DNA of 64,000 nt, taken from positions 62,001 through 126,000 of the forward strand of contig CAYUEN010000001.1 in assembly GCA_964443745.1 (NCBI GenBank), written 5' to 3'. Both the position numbers and the translations under genes were made by a program. The stretch is from CAYUEN01 sp964443745 (lineage in GTDB: Bacteria > Campylobacterota > Campylobacteria > Campylobacterales > QNZT01). How positions within the stretch are numbered: position 1 is the stretch's first letter; every line of letters begins with the position of its first letter. Of the stretch, positions 62,751-64,000 are shown piece by piece. The notes under the pieces were generated by a model. That model made no database searches and was not told the origin of the DNA. It worked only from the letters and a program-made list of their open reading frames with translations.

Positions 62751-64000
62751 AACTACGACAGAATATCTCGACCAAAACCAAGCTTTCCCAGACGATGCGA
62801 GGGTGGTTGCCGATTTTGCAGGCGGATCTGGAGTCGCTCAAGGAGACGCTGGATGAAGCGAGCAAGGAGAATCCTTTCGTCTTGATCAAATCGGGCCATG
62901 AACGGGTCGGTAAAAGAGGGGTGTACGAGGGGTTTGGCAGGGGAAAAAATGCGATCAGCGACGAGATCGAAGCGCTGACCACCTCCAAAAAATCACTCTA
63001 CGACCGTCTGTACGAACAGATCATACCTCCGCTGTTTCCGACGGAGAAATCCAAAAAGATCGCTTATGAAATCATCTCTTACATCAACGAGCAGGGGTAT
63101 TTCGAAGCGGATCCGGCCGAGGTAGCCGCCAAAATGGGGATCGATCTGATTCAATTCGAGAAGATCCGTGCCCGTTTCGCTTATCTGGAGCCCAGCGGGG
63201 TGGGAGCGGTGGACTTGCTGGAGTCGTTTCTTTTCCAACTGAACGAATTCGATCTGGACGACGAACTCTATCGGCTGACGGTCAAGATGATACGCGATTT
63301 CGAATCGCTGGAGCAGTATCGCAAGAATCCGCGGTTCAACGAAGCGCTTCGGGTGATTCGCAAATTCAAAAACCCTCCCGCCATTCACTATCAGAAAGAG
63401 CAGGTGCAGATCATACCCGATATCTTCATCGAAGAGAAGGAGGGTGAAATCAGGGTCTCCCTGAACGAAGCCTACTATCCGGAGATCGTCATCGACAAAG
63501 GGGGGATGGACGAGGGTTTCGACTTCGTGAAACAGAAGATCAAAGAAGCCAAATCGCTGATCGATGCGCTCGATATGCGCAAGGCGACCCTACAGAAGAT
63601 CGCGCTGATGCTAGTGGAGTATCAATACGAATTTTTCAAGGGAGGGCCGATCCGCCCGATGAAACTGGACGATCTGGCCGGCGAGTTGGGCCGCCACCAC
63701 TCCACGATTTCCCGTGCCATCTCCAACAAATACCTCTCATGCGATAGGGGAGTGTTCGCGATCAAGAGCTTTTTCGCGACGGCTTTGAGCGAGGAGAGCG
63801 ACACTTCCAACGCGGAGATCAAGGAGTTCATCAAGGAGGTGATCAGACACGAAGACCGCAAGAAACCGCTCAGCGACAACAAGATCCTCGCGCTCGTGGA
63901 GGAGAAGTTCGGATTGAAACTCGGACGCCGCACCATCACCAAATATCGAATGCAGGCGAATATCGCCAGTTCGAGCGAACGCAAGAGGCTCTATACGCTC
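62747..64000 (+). CDS. rpoN: RNA polymerase sigma-54 factor, 3' end missing
   Basis: 418 codons visible from ATG 62747 (ATGA with lptB), open to the window edge. Region I Gln/Leu-rich start (KTKLSQTMRGWLPILQADLESL), core-binding part, and the DNA-binding end with the RpoN box near the edge (GRRTITKYR, about 399-407). The gene probably ends within a few codons past 64000. In Campylobacterota sigma-54 drives hook and basal-body flagellar genes, matching fliW in the window. Confidence 0.95.
   Translation, partial: MKLRQNISTKTKLSQTMRGWLPILQADLESLKETLDEASKENPFVLIKSGHERVGKRGVYEGFGRGKNAISDEIEALTTSKKSLYDRLYEQIIPPLFPTEKSKKIAYEIISYINEQGYFEADPAEVAAKMGIDLIQFEKIRARFAYLEPSGVGAVDLLESFLFQLNEFDLDDELYRLTVKMIRDFESLEQYRKNPRFNEALRVIRKFKNPPAIHYQKEQVQIIPDIFIEEKEGEIRVSLNEAYYPEIVIDKGGMDEGFDFVKQKIKEAKSLIDALDMRKATLQKIALMLVEYQYEFFKGGPIRPMKLDDLAGELGRHHSTISRAISNKYLSCDRGVFAIKSFFATALSEESDTSNAEIKEFIKEVIRHEDRKKPLSDNKILALVEEKFGLKLGRRTITKYRMQANIASSSERKRLYTL

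Overview
The window is a gene-dense stretch of a Campylobacterota (Epsilonproteobacteria) chromosome, with about 62 protein genes and very short gaps. Gene content and order point to this phylum: a pyrD - M16 protease - dapA - SDR - pgsA block like the one in Helicobacter pylori, fliW next to proC, kch next to rpmB, ruvA next to ddl, lptB next to rpoN, and an htrA - response regulator - ArsS-like kinase operon. The base composition looks close to 50% GC by eye, which is high for the phylum and suggests an environmental or vent lineage such as Hydrogenimonas; the genus is a guess. No tRNA, rRNA, CRISPR array, insertion sequence or prophage was seen. Genes overlap by ATGA, GTGA or TTGA again and again, so many runs are probably translationally coupled operons.

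Layout. 1-5.1 kb: the end of mgtE, a Nudix hydrolase, and on the minus strand htrA - response regulator - histidine kinase. 5.1-10.5 kb: a small heat-shock protein with a consensus promoter and an HspR-type operator, then small unknown membrane proteins, an EI24-type membrane protein, polyphosphate kinase 2, a UspA-like protein and exonuclease III. 10.5-15.2 kb: a TolC/EmrB/EmrA-type tripartite efflux operon facing a TetR regulator, with a palindromic operator between them. 15.2-18 kb: patatin, phasin-like protein and UbiB-like kinase. 18-24.2 kb: a YbhGFSR-like ABC exporter with an MFS gene inserted. 24.2-31.2 kb (minus): bamD, lon, then a compact amidoligase - class I glutamine amidotransferase - APC permease unit, and a two-domain membrane-anchored protein.

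31.4-48.8 kb: fliW-proC on plus, then a long minus-strand run: murJ, cysS, an MsbA-type exporter, an OmpA-like protein with an AKPEQ tandem repeat broken by a 100-N assembly gap, a coiled-coil membrane protein, pyrD, M16 protease, dapA, fabL, pgsA, rseP, yggS, an unknown protein, rpmB, kch, argJ and a DUF465 protein. 48.8-52.4 kb (plus): fapA-like, ruvA, ddl. 52.4-57.4 kb (minus): trmN-like methyltransferase, YkgJ protein, TPR lipoprotein, trpC, and TRAP permeases dctQ and dctM. 57.4-64 kb: kdsB, a 345-base gap with repeats and hairpins, a degenerate GGDEF protein, argG (minus), then an S4 protein, trpD, tsaE, lptB and rpoN, which runs off the end.

Most of the window is envelope biogenesis (bamD, lptB, msbA, murJ, ddl, kdsB, rseP, pgsA), biosynthesis (argG, argJ, trpC, trpD, dapA, pyrD, proC), proteostasis (htrA, lon, hsp20) and efflux. 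The most promising candidate for a little-described system is the amidoligase - GATase - permease unit. The best regulatory finds are four 11-bp-phased boxes before htrA, the HAIR-like operator before hsp20, and the gap-interrupted repeat gene.
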